A stretch of DNA of 62,084 nt. Source: Sinorhizobium sp. 6-70. GTDB lineage: Bacteria; Pseudomonadota; Alphaproteobacteria; Rhizobiales; Rhizobiaceae. Below are positions 24,749-33,659 of this stretch, piece by piece (within the stretch, counting starts at the first letter, position 1; every line of letters begins with the position of its first letter). The DNA lies in assembly GCF_030124375.1 (NCBI RefSeq), contig NZ_JASKLS010000001.1, positions 478,432 through 540,515 of the forward strand, in the 5' to 3' direction. The notes beneath the pieces were generated by a model. It had not been told where the DNA came from and made no database searches. It worked only from the letters and a program-made list of their open reading frames with translations. The position numbers were made by a program, and so were the translations under genes.

Positions 24749-26527
24749 TTAGTGCAGCGGCCAGACCAACATCAGCATCGGCACGGCGACGAGCACGATG
24801 ACGATCGAAAGCGGCAGGCCGAGCCGCGGGTAGTCGCTGAAACGATAGCCGCCCGGCCCCATGACCAGCGTGTTGCACTGGTGGCCGATCGGGGTGAGGA
24901 AATCCGAGCCCGCGCCGATCGCCACCGCCATCAGGAACGCATCCGGCTTGTAGCCGAGGGCCGTCGCGAAGCTTGCGGCGATCGGCGCCATGACGAGCAC
25001 GGTGGCGGCATTGTTGAGGAAGGGGGTGACCGCCATGGCGGCGATGAGGATGAGCGCAAGCGCGCCTGCGGGCGGCAGACTGGCGGCAATGCCGCTCAGC
25101 CAGCCGGCGATGAGATCCGAACCGCCAGTGGTGCGCAGCGTATCACTGACCGGGATCAGCGCGGCCAGCATGACCAGGATCGGCCCGTCGACAGCGCGGT
25201 AGACGTCGCGCAGCGGGATGACACGGAAGACGACCATGGCGAGAGCCGCCGCGAAGAAGGCGACCGGCACCGGCACGACGCCGACCGCCGTCGCCCCCAT
25301 GGCGGCTGCGAGCACGAGCAGCGGCACGGTTGCGCGGCGAATGGTGCCGAGCAGGATTTCCCGCTGGGCGAGCGGCAGGCAGCCGAAATCCTGCAGGAAG
25401 GCCGGCAGGTCGCGCCGCGTCCCCTGCAGCACGACGATGTCGCCGGCCTGCAGCCGGATGCTGCCGAGGCGCTGCTTCAGCCGCTCGCCCTGGCGGCTGA
25501 CGGCAAGCAGGTTGATGTTGTGATTGTTGAAGAGCGCGAGCCGCTGCGCCGACATGCCGATGAGCGGCGAGCCGCTGGCGATCACTGCCTCGATCGCTTC
25601 TATATCGGCCGGCGCCTTGCCGTTGGCGGATGCGGGCGAACGGTCGCCGGAAATCCTGAGCTTCGCCTGGGAGACGATACGGTCGAGCGCCGCCGGTCCA
25701 CCTTCGAGCAGCAGGATATCGTCGGCCTCGATGATGGCGTCCGGCAGCGGTGCCAAATGCGTGCCGCGGCGGAAGATGGCGATGACGACCGCGCCGCCGT
25801 CGCCGAGCTTGACCAGGTTGACGAGCGGCTTGCCTATCATCGGCGAACCGGCCGCGACGACCGCCTCCGACGTATAGTCGGTGATCTCGATCGCCTGGTT
25901 GACGGAAACCTGCTGGCTCTTGCGCTCCGGCACCAGCCGATAGGCAAAAAGCAGAAACACCGCGCCGACGAGCGCCAACGACGCACCGACCGGGGTAAAG
26001 TCGAACATGGTGAAGCTCTCGCCGGTCAGGTCCTGCCGCATCCTCGACACGACGACATTGGGTGACGTGCCGACCTGGGTCATCAGCCCGCCGATCAGCG
26101 AGCCGAAAGCCATCGGCATCAGGAAAACCGAGGGCTGGACGCCTGACCGCCGGGCGAACTGGAAGGCGACCGGAATCATGATCGCCAGCGCTCCGATGTT
26201 CTTGATGAAGGCGGAAAGCACCGTGACGGTGACGACGAGAAGCGCGAGCTGCGACCTTACCGAGGTCAGGTCCGGCAGGAAGCGCTGGATCGCCGCATCG
26301 ACAACGCCGGAGCGGGCGACGCCCGCGCTGACGATCAGGGCGCTACCGACGATGATGACGATATCGTCGCTGAAACCGGCAAAGGCGCGGTTGAATGGCA
26401 CGATGCCGACCGCCACCGCAAGCATCAGCGCCGAACAGGCGATGATGTCGTAGCGGAAGCGGTCCCAGATGAAAAAAACCATCATGGCGCCGATGACGAG
26501 AAACGAAAGCGACTGTTCGGCGGTCAT
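24749..26527 (-). CDS. SLC13-family permease with two TrkA-C domains
   Basis: A 592-residue transporter of the SLC13/CitM-ArsB superfamily. Two blocks of membrane helices flank a cytoplasmic part with two TrkA-C (RCK_C) domains, roughly residues 210-290 and 305-390; VVVIFRRGTHLAPLPD-type and VVLQGTRRDLPAF segments mark them. The first block has MTQVGTSPNVVVSR and the second FLNNAATVLVMAP and GAGSDFLTPIGHQCN, the paired re-entrant motifs of the family. ATG 26527 is preferred to an upstream TTG at 26545. The substrate, perhaps sulfate or a dicarboxylate, is unknown. Confidence 0.9.
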   Translation of the reverse strand: MTAEQSLSFLVIGAMMVFFIWDRFRYDIIACSALMLAVAVGIVPFNRAFAGFSDDIVIIVGSALIVSAGVARSGVVDAAIQRFLPDLTSVRSQLALLVVTVTVLSAFIKNIGALAIMIPVAFQFARRSGVQPSVFLMPMAFGSLIGGLMTQVGTSPNVVVSRMRQDLTGESFTMFDFTPVGASLALVGAVFLLFAYRLVPERKSQQVSVNQAIEITDYTSEAVVAAGSPMIGKPLVNLVKLGDGGAVVIAIFRRGTHLAPLPDAIIEADDILLLEGGPAALDRIVSQAKLRISGDRSPASANGKAPADIEAIEAVIASGSPLIGMSAQRLALFNNHNINLLAVSRQGERLKQRLGSIRLQAGDIVVLQGTRRDLPAFLQDFGCLPLAQREILLGTIRRATVPLLVLAAAMGATAVGVVPVPVAFFAAALAMVVFRVIPLRDVYRAVDGPILVMLAALIPVSDTLRTTGGSDLIAGWLSGIAASLPPAGALALILIAAMAVTPFLNNAATVLVMAPIAASFATALGYKPDAFLMAVAIGAGSDFLTPIGHQCNTLVMGPGGYRFSDYPRLGLPLSIVIVLVAVPMLMLVWPLH

Positions 26528-26844
26528 GAGCAATACCTGAAGCAACGCGGATCGTGCGAGAGCCTCTACTGCATTTTTCCTCCAATCGAAACCGATTGAC
26601 GGAATAAAAACACGCAGCGGCGGGTCCGATCCACTACATCCTCCAAAGCGTCTATCGAACGCAATAGAGATCCCGACAAATTCGTGTCGCAGCGCCGTCC
26701 ATCACCAGAAACTCAACCGAAACTCGTTGGTTCCTTTGACCGTTGTTGAAGAAAGAATAAGATGACGCAGCCAGTTTAACGTGTATCAACGGGCCTTCGC
26801 GCAACGGAGAGGGCGCAATCGCCGGAGCCAAGGAAAACGCAGCC
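26528..26844. other. Intergenic region before the lipoprotein array
   Basis: This 317-bp region between divergent genes holds no supported gene. It should contain promoters for the SLC13 gene and for the four lipoprotein genes. TTGACC at 26736-26741 is the only -35-like element noted, with no good -10 partner. Confidence 0.35.
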
Positions 26845-27135
26845 ATGCAGACCGCTCTGCACGCCATTTGCGCGGGTCTCCTGCTCGCCGCCTGCACCTC
26901 CACTGCCCCGCCGTCGGTCGGCTACTCTCGCAATCTCGAGCCCATTCCGGGCAGCATCACCTATGGCGGCCAGCCGCGTACGAAACTCACCAAGTCGCCG
27001 ATCGGCAGCATCGTGCCGCACCGGTTCCGCGACAGTTTCGGCCGTCAGGTCTCCGAAACCTACGTCATCGAGCCTGACCGCTCCCTGCGTCTGATAAGCC
27101 GCCGCATCGACTATGACCTTTTGACCGACCGGTAA
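26845..27135 (+). CDS. Tandem small lipoprotein, copy 1
   Basis: A 96-residue predicted lipoprotein; the lipobox LLAAC puts the lipidated cysteine at about residue 17. The mature part contains LEPIPGSITYGGQPRTKL, then SPIGSIVPHRF, then YVIEPDRSLRLI and ends in RRIDYDLLTDR. This core recurs in the next three genes. AAGGA precedes the start. It is the first of four same-strand paralogues within 1.4 kb. No function is known to me; envelope location is inferred from the lipobox. Confidence 0.82.
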   Translation: MQTALHAICAGLLLAACTSTAPPSVGYSRNLEPIPGSITYGGQPRTKLTKSPIGSIVPHRFRDSFGRQVSETYVIEPDRSLRLISRRIDYDLLTDR

Positions 27136-27197
27136 GAGGCTTGAGGAAATTGGGACGCAGTCCTCGCGCCGCGCCTCAAAGCATTGAGAGGATCGCC

Positions 27198-27500
27198 ATG
27201 AAACATGCCTTGCCCGCCCTCTTTGCCGCCCTTCTGCTCGGCGCCTGCACGACCGCAACCACCCGACCGCCGTCTGTCGGCTACGGGCGCTATCTCGAGC
27301 CCATTCCCGGCAGCATCACCTATGGCGGCCAGCCGCGCACGAGGCTCACCAAGGCGCCGGTCGGCAGCATCGTGCCGCACCAGTTCTTCGACGATTTCGG
27401 CCACAAGGTCTACGAGACCTATGTGATCGAACCGGACCGCTCATTGCGGTTGGTCGGCCGCCGCATCGACTACGATATCTTCGGCGATATGGATCGTTGA
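27198..27500 (+). CDS. Tandem small lipoprotein, copy 2
   Basis: A 100-residue paralogue of copy 1. The lipobox is LLLGAC. The core is PIPGSITYGGQPRTRL, APVGSIVPHQFFDDFGHKV and YVIEPDRSLRLVGRRIDYDI. The ATG at 27198 follows GAGAGGATCGCC. It lies 62 bp after copy 1. The near-identical central block compared with copies 1 and 3 indicates recent duplication or selection on this segment. Confidence 0.83.
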   Translation: MKHALPALFAALLLGACTTATTRPPSVGYGRYLEPIPGSITYGGQPRTRLTKAPVGSIVPHQFFDDFGHKVYETYVIEPDRSLRLVGRRIDYDIFGDMDR

Positions 27501-27529
27501 TTTCTCGGCACGGACAAGAGGACCGCATG

Positions 27530-27802
27530 ATGAAAACAGCGTCTATCGCCTGCGCCGCCGCGCTCCTGCTTGCAGCCTGTACCACCACGGCACCCGAGGT
27601 GGAGCCGATTCCCGGCAGCATTACCTATGGTGGCCAGCCGCGCACGAAGCTCACCAAGGCGCCGGTCGGCAGCATCGTGCCGCACCAGTTCTTCACTGAC
27701 GGCGGGCTGGCCCGGGAAACCTACGTGATCCAGCCGGACCGCTCGCTGAAGCTGATCCGCCGCCACATAGATTACGACTTCATCACGAGGCACTCCCGCT
27801 AG
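27530..27802 (+). CDS. Tandem small lipoprotein, copy 3
   Basis: A 90-residue paralogue, the shortest of the four. The lipobox is LLLAAC. It lacks the SVGYxRYL segment seen in the others, so the mature protein goes almost directly into EPIPGSITYGGQPRTKL. The end is RRHIDYDFITRHSR. Two adjacent ATGs exist (27527 and 27530); the second has better spacing to AGAGGA. It starts 29 bp after copy 2. A small palindrome, TCCCGCTAGAGCGGGA at 27794-27809, spans its stop codon. Confidence 0.82.
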   Translation: MKTASIACAAALLLAACTTTAPEVEPIPGSITYGGQPRTKLTKAPVGSIVPHQFFTDGGLARETYVIQPDRSLKLIRRHIDYDFITRHSR

Positions 27803-27940
27803 AGCGGGACGAGGAAAGGGGTATGCGGTCCTCCGGATCCCGCGTCTCCACTGCGCCTTAGAACGCGTTGTTTCGCGGCAGGCCGATGTTTAAGGCCTTC
27901 GGCGCTTCAACCGGGCCACATCGAGTAACGAGAAAAGACC

Positions 27941-28252
27941 ATGAAGATCCCCCTGCCCGCGATGTCGCTTGCCATCCTGTCCACCATCCTGCTCGCTTCG
28001 AGCTTGAGCGGCTGCACCGCCACCGCCGTGACGGTCGGCTATTCGCCCTATCTCGAGCCGATACCCGGCAGCATCACCTACGGCGGCCAGCCGCGAACAA
28101 GGCTCAGGAGGGCGCCGGTCGGGAGCATCGTGCCGCATCAGTTCAACGATCGCGCGGGGCGCAGCGTCTACGAGACCTACGTGGTTGAGCCCGACGGCTC
28201 GCTGCGCCTCGTCGGCCGGCGTTACCGCTACGATTTCTTCGACTTCGACTGA
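27941..28252 (+). CDS. Tandem small lipoprotein, copy 4
   Basis: A 103-residue paralogue with a longer signal peptide and the lipobox SLSGC. The core is PIPGSITYGGQPRTRLRR, APVGSIVPHQFNDRAGRSV and YVVEPDGSLRLVGRRYRYDF. It is the most divergent copy and is separated from copy 3 by 138 bp that includes a degenerate repeat-like stretch. It is the last gene before the prophage side of the window. Confidence 0.82.
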   Translation: MKIPLPAMSLAILSTILLASSLSGCTATAVTVGYSPYLEPIPGSITYGGQPRTRLRRAPVGSIVPHQFNDRAGRSVYETYVVEPDGSLRLVGRRYRYDFFDFD

Positions 28253-28442
28253 TTTCGCACGCCCGGCACCCCTCTCTGGAACCGCTGCCCGACGATGTGA
28301 TTGCGCCCAAACGCGTCGCCGAACGCCAGGGCCACGCCGCATCCCAGAGGAAGCTCCGCCCCCGATCTTTCGGCGAAAGCCGTCTTCGCCGCCTCTTCGA
28401 TGAAAGCGGGTCCGCGCCTGGCCAGGGAATGTCTGCCTCTGC

Positions 28443-28691
28443 TTACGAAAAGCCGGCCCGGCGGAACCAGTCCTTCACGCCCGCCAGCACGTTCGCCTGG
28501 GCCGCATCGAGCGTCGTGGCATGACGGAAATCGTCACTGCCGGTCCCGTTGCAATGCCAGATCGTCCAGGCCCAGTCTCCGCGCGCCTGGCGCTTCAGGA
28601 CAAAGCCCATTTCATGGTCACCAAGTTTGGCGCAATAGGCATCCGCCCGTTTCTGCACCCATGTCAGATTGATGTCGGCGACAGTCACCAT
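28443..28691 (-). CDS. Small hypothetical protein
   Basis: An 82-residue protein rich in tryptophan and with two cysteines, including VQKRADAYCAKLGDHEMGF and DWAWTIWHCNGTGSDDF. The ATG at 28691 is chosen because a purine-rich GGGGGGAGG run lies upstream; the frame is open to 28748. It lies at the prophage boundary and could belong to either side. Function is not recognised. Confidence 0.55.
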   Translation of the reverse strand: MVTVADINLTWVQKRADAYCAKLGDHEMGFVLKRQARGDWAWTIWHCNGTGSDDFRHATTLDAAQANVLAGVKDWFRRAGFS

Positions 28692-28980
28692 CCCCCTGGC
28701 CCTCCCCCCGGTGGAAAAGGTAACTGCAATCGCCTTGACCGCACCCATGAAATTTTAGGGAAACGGCATGTAGCCGGGGCGATATCCACAGCCATCGCGA
28801 GGCCAGCTAAGCCGCTGTTCGCGGCTTACGCTGGTTTCCAGGAAGACACAACCTGGACTATTGTTTTTCCGCGTTTTGCCGCAACCGCAGCACACGGCGC
28901 ACCGGTCGCCGACGCGGCGGTATTCCTCCGAGTCGGCGACCCGGCACGCAACCGGATAACCAAGCCACCGGCATCACGAT

Positions 28981-29319
28981 CTACCCGCCCCTGAGCAGCA
29001 CAAGCATCCGCTTCGCCGCGTCCGCAAAGGTCACCCCGAGCGCAGCGCCACCGATGCCGATGACGCCGAGTGCGCCCATCCCCATCAGCTTCCATTTCCG
29101 CACATCCTCGGTCACCGGTTTCATGTCGGCGATGTCTTCCTTGGTCAGCGACATCGCGCCTTCGAGCGTGCCCACCCGCTCGAAGAGTTCGTCCATGCGG
29201 CGGATCGTCGAGGCGAGGCTTGCGTCCGCCCGGTCCTCAGCGCGCCGGAAATCCTCGCGCAGGTTCTTCACTTCGGCGATCAGCGTTCCGAGCTGCTGGT
29301 GAACGCCCGCATCAATCAT
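28981..29319 (-). CDS. DUF1515-type phage protein
   Basis: A 112-residue protein with a soluble coiled coil (LGTLIAEVKNLREDFRRAED onward) and a C-terminal membrane helix (MGALGVIGIGGAALGVTF). This matches small DUF1515 proteins found in rhizobial prophages (recalled). The ATG at 29319 is preferred because GGAGCGGGGCAGGG precedes it. It overlaps the end of the lipoprotein gene upstream by eight bases and is the last gene of the lysis region. A role in lysis, perhaps holin-like, is possible but unproven. Confidence 0.75.
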   Translation of the reverse strand: MIDAGVHQQLGTLIAEVKNLREDFRRAEDRADASLASTIRRMDELFERVGTLEGAMSLTKEDIADMKPVTEDVRKWKLMGMGALGVIGIGGAALGVTFADAAKRMLVLLRGG

Positions 29320-29578
29320 CCCTGCCCCGCTCCATGTCTCTCGCATCATGTCTCTCGCATTCGGCCTTCGTCCACACGGCCGCGGCGCAAAGGCCGACCA
29401 CGGTGCGGTCTATTCGGCTTTGGTCAGCAGGCGTTGCGCCGCGGGCGCCGGCAAGATCAGTGCCGACGACGCGTCTCAGGCCCGTCACATCGCCCGGCCC
29501 CGAAATCCCACACCCCGCCAGAACCAAGGCAGGCATCATAAGCGCGACGCTTCGCGTCAGCGCGGTCTGCTGCTTCAT
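29312..29578 (-). CDS. Phage lipoprotein, candidate outer-membrane spanin subunit (Rz1-like)
   Basis: An 88-residue predicted lipoprotein with lipobox LVLAGC near residue 22. It starts inside the upstream gene (29457-29699) and overlaps it by 122 bases in a different frame, the arrangement typical of Rz/Rz1 spanin pairs. The tail is hydrophilic with two further cysteines. It sits directly after endolysin and the inner-membrane candidate. The spanin role is inferred from position, overlap and lipobox. Confidence 0.65.
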   Translation of the reverse strand: MKQQTALTRSVALMMPALVLAGCGISGPGDVTGLRRVVGTDLAGARGATPADQSRIDRTVVGLCAAAVWTKAECERHDARDMERGRDD

Positions 29579-29699
29579 TGTTTTGCCTTTCGATTGCATG
29601 TCTCACTGTTTGCGCCCCCTCCTCGCGGATGGCGAGCACGGCCCAAAAGACGGCAGCAAGCACGAGACCGCCGCCAAGCATCTTTCCCCAGACCATCAT
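29457..29699 (-). CDS. Candidate inner-membrane spanin subunit (Rz-like)
   Basis: An 80-residue protein with an N-terminal membrane helix (GGGLVLAAVFWAVLAI) and then a charged helix (EGAQTVRHAIERQNNEAADR) predicted periplasmic. Its ATG overlaps the endolysin stop codon (TGATG). The Rz1-like gene lies partly inside its 3' half. It is shorter than lambda Rz (about 150 residues). The spanin function would be to fuse inner and outer membranes at lysis. Confidence 0.6.
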   Translation of the reverse strand: MMVWGKMLGGGLVLAAVFWAVLAIREEGAQTVRHAIERQNNEAADRADAKRRAYDACLGSGGVWDFGAGRCDGPETRRRH

Positions 29700-30154
29700 C
29701 ACTTGAGACCCAGCGCCTCACGCACGACCGGCATCGAGGAGATTGCGTAGACGGCGAAGCCTACGATCACCGTGAGGATCGCGAGTTGCACCCGCCAGTC
29801 GAGCGTCACGAGATTCAATTCCTTCAAGGCGGTGGCGACGCTGCCGCCGGCCGTCAGCAGCCAGGTCCAGAAGCGCCCCGATCTCGCGACGGCCTTGCGC
29901 GTCGAAGCTGGGCGCGATGCCGCCACCGGCACGGCTTCCTGCGTGACTGGCGCGGTCGAGGCTTCAGGCTTCGAGGGCCGTCGCGCCACGGCCAACACCT
30001 CCCGCAGCACGGCTTCGACCTTCTCTGGCCTGACCAGTGCCTCGTTGAGCCCATCACCGGCGTAATAGGATTGCCCGCGCTTCACTTCATGCTCATTGCC
30101 CCTGGTGTCGGCCAGCACCGGAAGCGACGCCCACTCCTGCGCCAGCCGTTTGCC
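29699..30154 (-). pseudogene. Endolysin, C-terminal part (split by the IS66 element)
   Basis: This is the 3' part of the endolysin gene; the 5' part is at 35371-35753. Removing the 5.2-kb element and one 8-base target copy restores one in-frame protein of about 275 residues, joining at EFGKR and LAQEW. This part contains DTRGNEHEVKRGQSYYAGDG, an alanine/proline linker and a C-terminal membrane helix (VQLAILTVIVGFAVYAI). As it stands this fragment has no proper start. It overlaps the Rz-like gene. Confidence 0.88.
30147..30154. repeat. Target-site duplication, left copy
   Basis: CGTTTGCC, identical to the copy at 35371-35378. Eight bases is the usual duplication length for IS66-family insertions. 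Confidence 0.88.
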
Positions 30155-30237
30155 GTAACCGGTGTCCCGGCTCCACGTTGTGGTCTTGGCCCTGATCTGT
30201 GATCGCCTATCCATGGACGCGCAACGGGAGTTTCTCC

Positions 30238-30624
30238 ATGGAGACTACATGGGAGGTTCTCACGACCAGAAAGTCTGGACGTGAGGTGCATCGGCATTGG
30301 CCCGATGAAGTCAAGGCACAGATCGTTTCGGAGAGCCTTCGACCAGGCGCGATGGTGAATGAGGTCGCAGAGCGCCACGGCTTGAAGCCGAACCATCTCT
30401 CCACCTGGCGGACCATGGCGCGGCAGGGCAAGCTCGTTCTACCTGCACCCGAGGATGCGGTCGAATTCGCGGCCGTGATCGTTGATCCAACAGTTTCGGA
30501 GCCGCCGATCAAGAAGGCCAGCCGTCCCGAGATCATCGTCGGCTCTGTCACCATCCGTCTGGAAGAAGGCGCGTCCGTCGCCCGGATCGCCGCTGTAGCG
30601 CGTGCCTGCGCAGGTCCCGCATGA
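30238..30624 (+). CDS. tnpA: IS66-family accessory protein TnpA
   Basis: A 128-residue IS66 orf1 protein. It has a helix-turn-helix of the transposase-8 kind (HWPDEVKAQIVSESLRPGAM, then VNEVAERHGLKPNHLSTWR), followed by a tail that ends in VTIRLEEGASVARIAAV. The ATG at 30238 is used; the longer frame from 30199 lacks support. Its stop region overlaps tnpB by four bases. It is required with TnpB and TnpC for IS66 transposition in studied members. Confidence 0.92.
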   Translation: METTWEVLTTRKSGREVHRHWPDEVKAQIVSESLRPGAMVNEVAERHGLKPNHLSTWRTMARQGKLVLPAPEDAVEFAAVIVDPTVSEPPIKKASRPEIIVGSVTIRLEEGASVARIAAVARACAGPA

Positions 30625-30974
30625 TCTTTCCATCGAACCGCGTGCGGATCATGGTGGCGACCAAGCCTGTCGACTTCCGCAAAGGCCATGATGGATTGGC
30701 AGCGCTGGTAAAGAACGAGCTGCACAAGGACCCATTTACAGGGACAGTCTTCGTATTCCGGTCGCGGAAGGCAGACCGGCTGAAGCTGATCTACTGGGAT
30801 GGCAGCGGTCTGGTGATGGCCTACAAGCGGCTGGAGGACCACACGTTCACTTGGCCAAGTATCCGGGACGGCCTGATAACCTTGGGACATGCCCAATTCG
30901 AGGCACTGTTTGCGGGGCTCGACTGGCGTCGGGTTCGTGCTGTTCAGGCAAGAGCGCCGACCGCAATCGAATAG
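30621..30974 (+). CDS. tnpB: IS66-family accessory protein TnpB
   Basis: A 117-residue IS66 orf2 protein. The diagnostic segments are VATKPVDFRKGHDGLAALV, DPFTGTVFVFRSRKADRLK and YWDGSGLVMAYKRLE. It overlaps tnpA by four bases and lies 68 bp before tnpC. Length and motifs are normal for the family, so it appears intact. Confidence 0.95.
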   Translation: MIFPSNRVRIMVATKPVDFRKGHDGLAALVKNELHKDPFTGTVFVFRSRKADRLKLIYWDGSGLVMAYKRLEDHTFTWPSIRDGLITLGHAQFEALFAGLDWRRVRAVQARAPTAIE

Positions 30975-31042
30975 GTGCGACACGATGACTCGGCTGGCAA
31001 ATTCCGACGGTTAACCGAGACGGAATTTGATAACCTCCCACC

Positions 31043-32578
31043 ATGTTGGAAGCGGTCGATCTGCCGGACGATATTGCTGCCCTGAAGGCGATGCTGATTG
31101 CGGCGCAGGCGCGTGAAGTCCGCAAGGATGAGCGGATCGAACGGCTGGAGAAGCTGGTCGCCGCCTTCAAGCAGACAGCCTTTGGCCGCAAATCCGAGAA
31201 GGCTGATCCCGAGCAATTCGATCTTGCGCTGGAAGACCTGGAAACGGCCATTGCGGCCGTCCATGCCGAAGACGATGCCGATGGCCCTTTGGGTAAACCG
31301 CACCCCAAACCACGCGCCGCCAATCGCGGCTCTCTTCCCGCCCACCTTCCTCGTATCGAGGAGATCATTGAGCCGGGAAGCTTAATCTGCCCCTGTGGTG
31401 GCGGCCTGCATTGCATCGGCGAGGACGTGTCCGAGCGGCTGGATGTCATCCCGACGCAGTTCCGTGTTATCGTCACCCGTCGTCCCAAATATGCCTGCCG
31501 TGCCTGCACCGACGGCGTAATTCAGGCTCCAGCACCTGCCCGACTGATTCACGCCGGGTTGCCGACCGAAGCGACTATCGCGCATGTGCTTGTGTCGAAG
31601 TACGCCGATCACCTGCCGCTCTACCGCCAAGCCCAGATAATGAGCCGACAGGGTATCGATCTTGACCGTTCCACGCTCGCCGATTGGGTCGGTCGGGCAG
31701 CGTTCGAACTACGTCCGATCTTCGCCGCTCTGATTGCCGATCTAAAACGGTCTTCGAAGCTGTTCATGGACGAGACCCGCGCACCGGTCCTCGATCCCGC
31801 CTCCCGCAAAACCAAAAACGGATACTTCTGGGCGCTGGCCCGCGATGACCGACCTTGGTGCGGTGGTGCTCCACCAGGTGTCGCCTTCACCTATGCTCCC
31901 GGCCGCAGCGGACTAAATGCTGAGCGGATATTACAAGGATTCACGGGCATCCTTCAGGTGGATGGCTACGCCGGATATAATCGCCTGATTGCTCCGGATC
32001 GCGTTGGACCGGACATCCGGCTCACCTATTGTTGGGCACACGCGCGGCGCAAGCTGGTCGAGATCACCCGCACTGGGTCTGCGCCGATTGCCGAGGAAGG
32101 CGTGAGGCGGATCGGCGAACTCTATCGGATCGAGGCGGAGCTGCGCTGCCTTCCCGCCGAAGCTCGGCTTGTAGGAAGGCAGGAGCGATCCGCGCCGTTG
32201 ATCGCAGACATGCGAACCTGGCTCACTCAGCATCGTGCCCGCGTCGCTGTTAAGTCGCCGCTTGGCGAAGCGCTCGCCTATATCGTCAAATACTGGGACG
32301 GCCTTTGCAGCTTCCTGACCGACGGCCGTATCGAGATCGACAACAACGCGGTCGAGCGAACCATCCGTCCAATCGCGCTGAACCGCAAGAATGCTCTCTT
32401 CGCGGGACACGATGCCGGAGCAGAGAACTGGGCGACCATCGCCTCGCTGATTGAGACCTGCAAACTCAATGCCGTCGAACCGCTCGCTTATCTGGCCAGC
32501 ACGCTTACTGCCATCGTTAGAGGCCACAAGCAGAACCAGATTGAGGAGCTATTACCGTGGAATCATGTGGTGGCATGA
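31043..32578 (+). CDS. tnpC: IS66-family transposase TnpC
   Basis: A 511-residue DDE transposase. It has the N-terminal coiled coil, a zinc-binding-like region with CPCGGGLHCIGEDV and KYACRACTDGV, and the DDE catalytic core with MDETRAPVLDP (first aspartate), LQVDGYAGYNRL (second) and DGRIEIDNNAVERTIRPIAL (glutamate region). The C-terminal IS66 tail (LIETCKLNAVEPLAYL) is present. The gene appears full length and undamaged, so the element may still be mobile. Confidence 0.95.
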   Translation: MLEAVDLPDDIAALKAMLIAAQAREVRKDERIERLEKLVAAFKQTAFGRKSEKADPEQFDLALEDLETAIAAVHAEDDADGPLGKPHPKPRAANRGSLPAHLPRIEEIIEPGSLICPCGGGLHCIGEDVSERLDVIPTQFRVIVTRRPKYACRACTDGVIQAPAPARLIHAGLPTEATIAHVLVSKYADHLPLYRQAQIMSRQGIDLDRSTLADWVGRAAFELRPIFAALIADLKRSSKLFMDETRAPVLDPASRKTKNGYFWALARDDRPWCGGAPPGVAFTYAPGRSGLNAERILQGFTGILQVDGYAGYNRLIAPDRVGPDIRLTYCWAHARRKLVEITRTGSAPIAEEGVRRIGELYRIEAELRCLPAEARLVGRQERSAPLIADMRTWLTQHRARVAVKSPLGEALAYIVKYWDGLCSFLTDGRIEIDNNAVERTIRPIALNRKNALFAGHDAGAENWATIASLIETCKLNAVEPLAYLASTLTAIVRGHKQNQIEELLPWNHVVA

Positions 32579-32686
32579 CGTGCGCCCAACGACCCTGATC
32601 GGCCGATATGTTCTCCGGAGGTGGATCATTTGCCCCATTTAAACCGCCCGGCGGGGCGCGATAAGCGCCCACGCCAAACGTATTTC

Positions 32687-33613
32687 TTAGAGGTTCGCTT
32701 TGTAGAACGGTATCAGCTTGCCAAGCGCGATGGCGACGGGTTCGGGCTTGTCGTAGAGGTCATAGTGTGACCAGCCTTCCGCCACGATCAGTTCCTTCTT
32801 CTTCGAGGCGGCACGCTCGATGATCTCGCAGCCGTCGCGGTATGCCCCAAATGCCCCCACCTGATCGCCGACGACAATGCAGAGCGGTTGTGTCAAGAGC
32901 ACTTCGGCGAGGTGGAAGGCATCCCAGCCAACAGCGGCGGCCTGATGCGATAGCACGGAACGGTTCAACCCGTTTGGTTTCTGTCCGCGCGAGGTGCGAT
33001 AGTAATCGGTCGCTTCCAATGGGTCGCGGTCTGTAACCCCGGCGGCGCGGGCCTCGTCAACTGAACCTGCAAGCAAATCATCGACATGTACCGCTCCACC
33101 ACGCGCTTCGGCTGTGCGCTGCTTCGCCATCTTTTCCAGAGCGCCAATCGGGTCGAGATTGGTGAAGTTGCCGCGCATCAATCGTCCGTAGTTAGCGCCC
33201 GTAACCGTACCAACAGCCTTAATACGTCGTTCAGTCATGGCTGCATTAATGGAGTAGCCTCCGCCGCCACAAATTCCGAGGACACCTATCCGGTCTTCGT
33301 CGATGTAAGGCAGGGTCACGAGGAAGTCGGTGACATGCCGGAAGTCCTCGACGCGCTGTACCGGGTCCTCGATGGAGCGCGGCTCGCCACCACTTGCTCC
33401 TTGGAAGCTGGCGTCGAAAGCAATGACGACGAAGCCTTCCTTTGCCAATGCGGGAGCATACACGTTGCCGGAAGTCTGCTCCTTGCAACTGCCAATGGGG
33501 TGGGCGCTGATGATTGCCGGGTACTTGCTCGATTTGTCAAAGTTCGGCGGGAAGTGAATATCTGCTGCGATATCCCAGTACATGTCGTAATTGCGGATTT
33601 TCACGCTTTCCAT
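32687..33613 (-). CDS. Alpha/beta hydrolase (dienelactone hydrolase-like), IS66 passenger
   Basis: A 308-residue hydrolase. The nucleophile elbow appears as GVLGICGGGGYS with cysteine in the usual serine position, as in dienelactone hydrolases. KYPAIISAHPIGSCKEQT near the N-terminus, FDASFQGASGG and a late EGWSHYDLYD (catalytic histidine) support the fold. It is 46 bp downstream of the NAD(P)-binding gene on the same strand, forming a two-gene operon divergent from LysR. Close relatives are often annotated YcjY-like. The substrate is unknown. Confidence 0.88.
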   Translation of the reverse strand: MESVKIRNYDMYWDIAADIHFPPNFDKSSKYPAIISAHPIGSCKEQTSGNVYAPALAKEGFVVIAFDASFQGASGGEPRSIEDPVQRVEDFRHVTDFLVTLPYIDEDRIGVLGICGGGGYSINAAMTERRIKAVGTVTGANYGRLMRGNFTNLDPIGALEKMAKQRTAEARGGAVHVDDLLAGSVDEARAAGVTDRDPLEATDYYRTSRGQKPNGLNRSVLSHQAAAVGWDAFHLAEVLLTQPLCIVVGDQVGAFGAYRDGCEIIERAASKKKELIVAEGWSHYDLYDKPEPVAIALGKLIPFYKANL

Positions 33614-33659
33614 GACTCTCTCCTGTTCTGTGGGATTTTGTGGGAGCTTTCATCTCGCT

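Noticed and set aside
20025..26065. Long plus-strand frames (535 and 437 codons) over the transporter genes
   Set aside because: Both are antisense shadows of the binding protein, ATPase and SLC13 genes.
27800..27860. Stretch resembling a rhizobial GAGCGGGATGAGGAAAAG-type palindromic repeat
   Set aside because: Only the first half matches the form I recall; the second arm is not present, so it was not listed as a repeat element.
28749..28980. Possible attachment site at the left prophage end
   Set aside because: A perfect 8-bp hairpin is present, but no tRNA, integrase or matching right-end sequence is in the window to define att.
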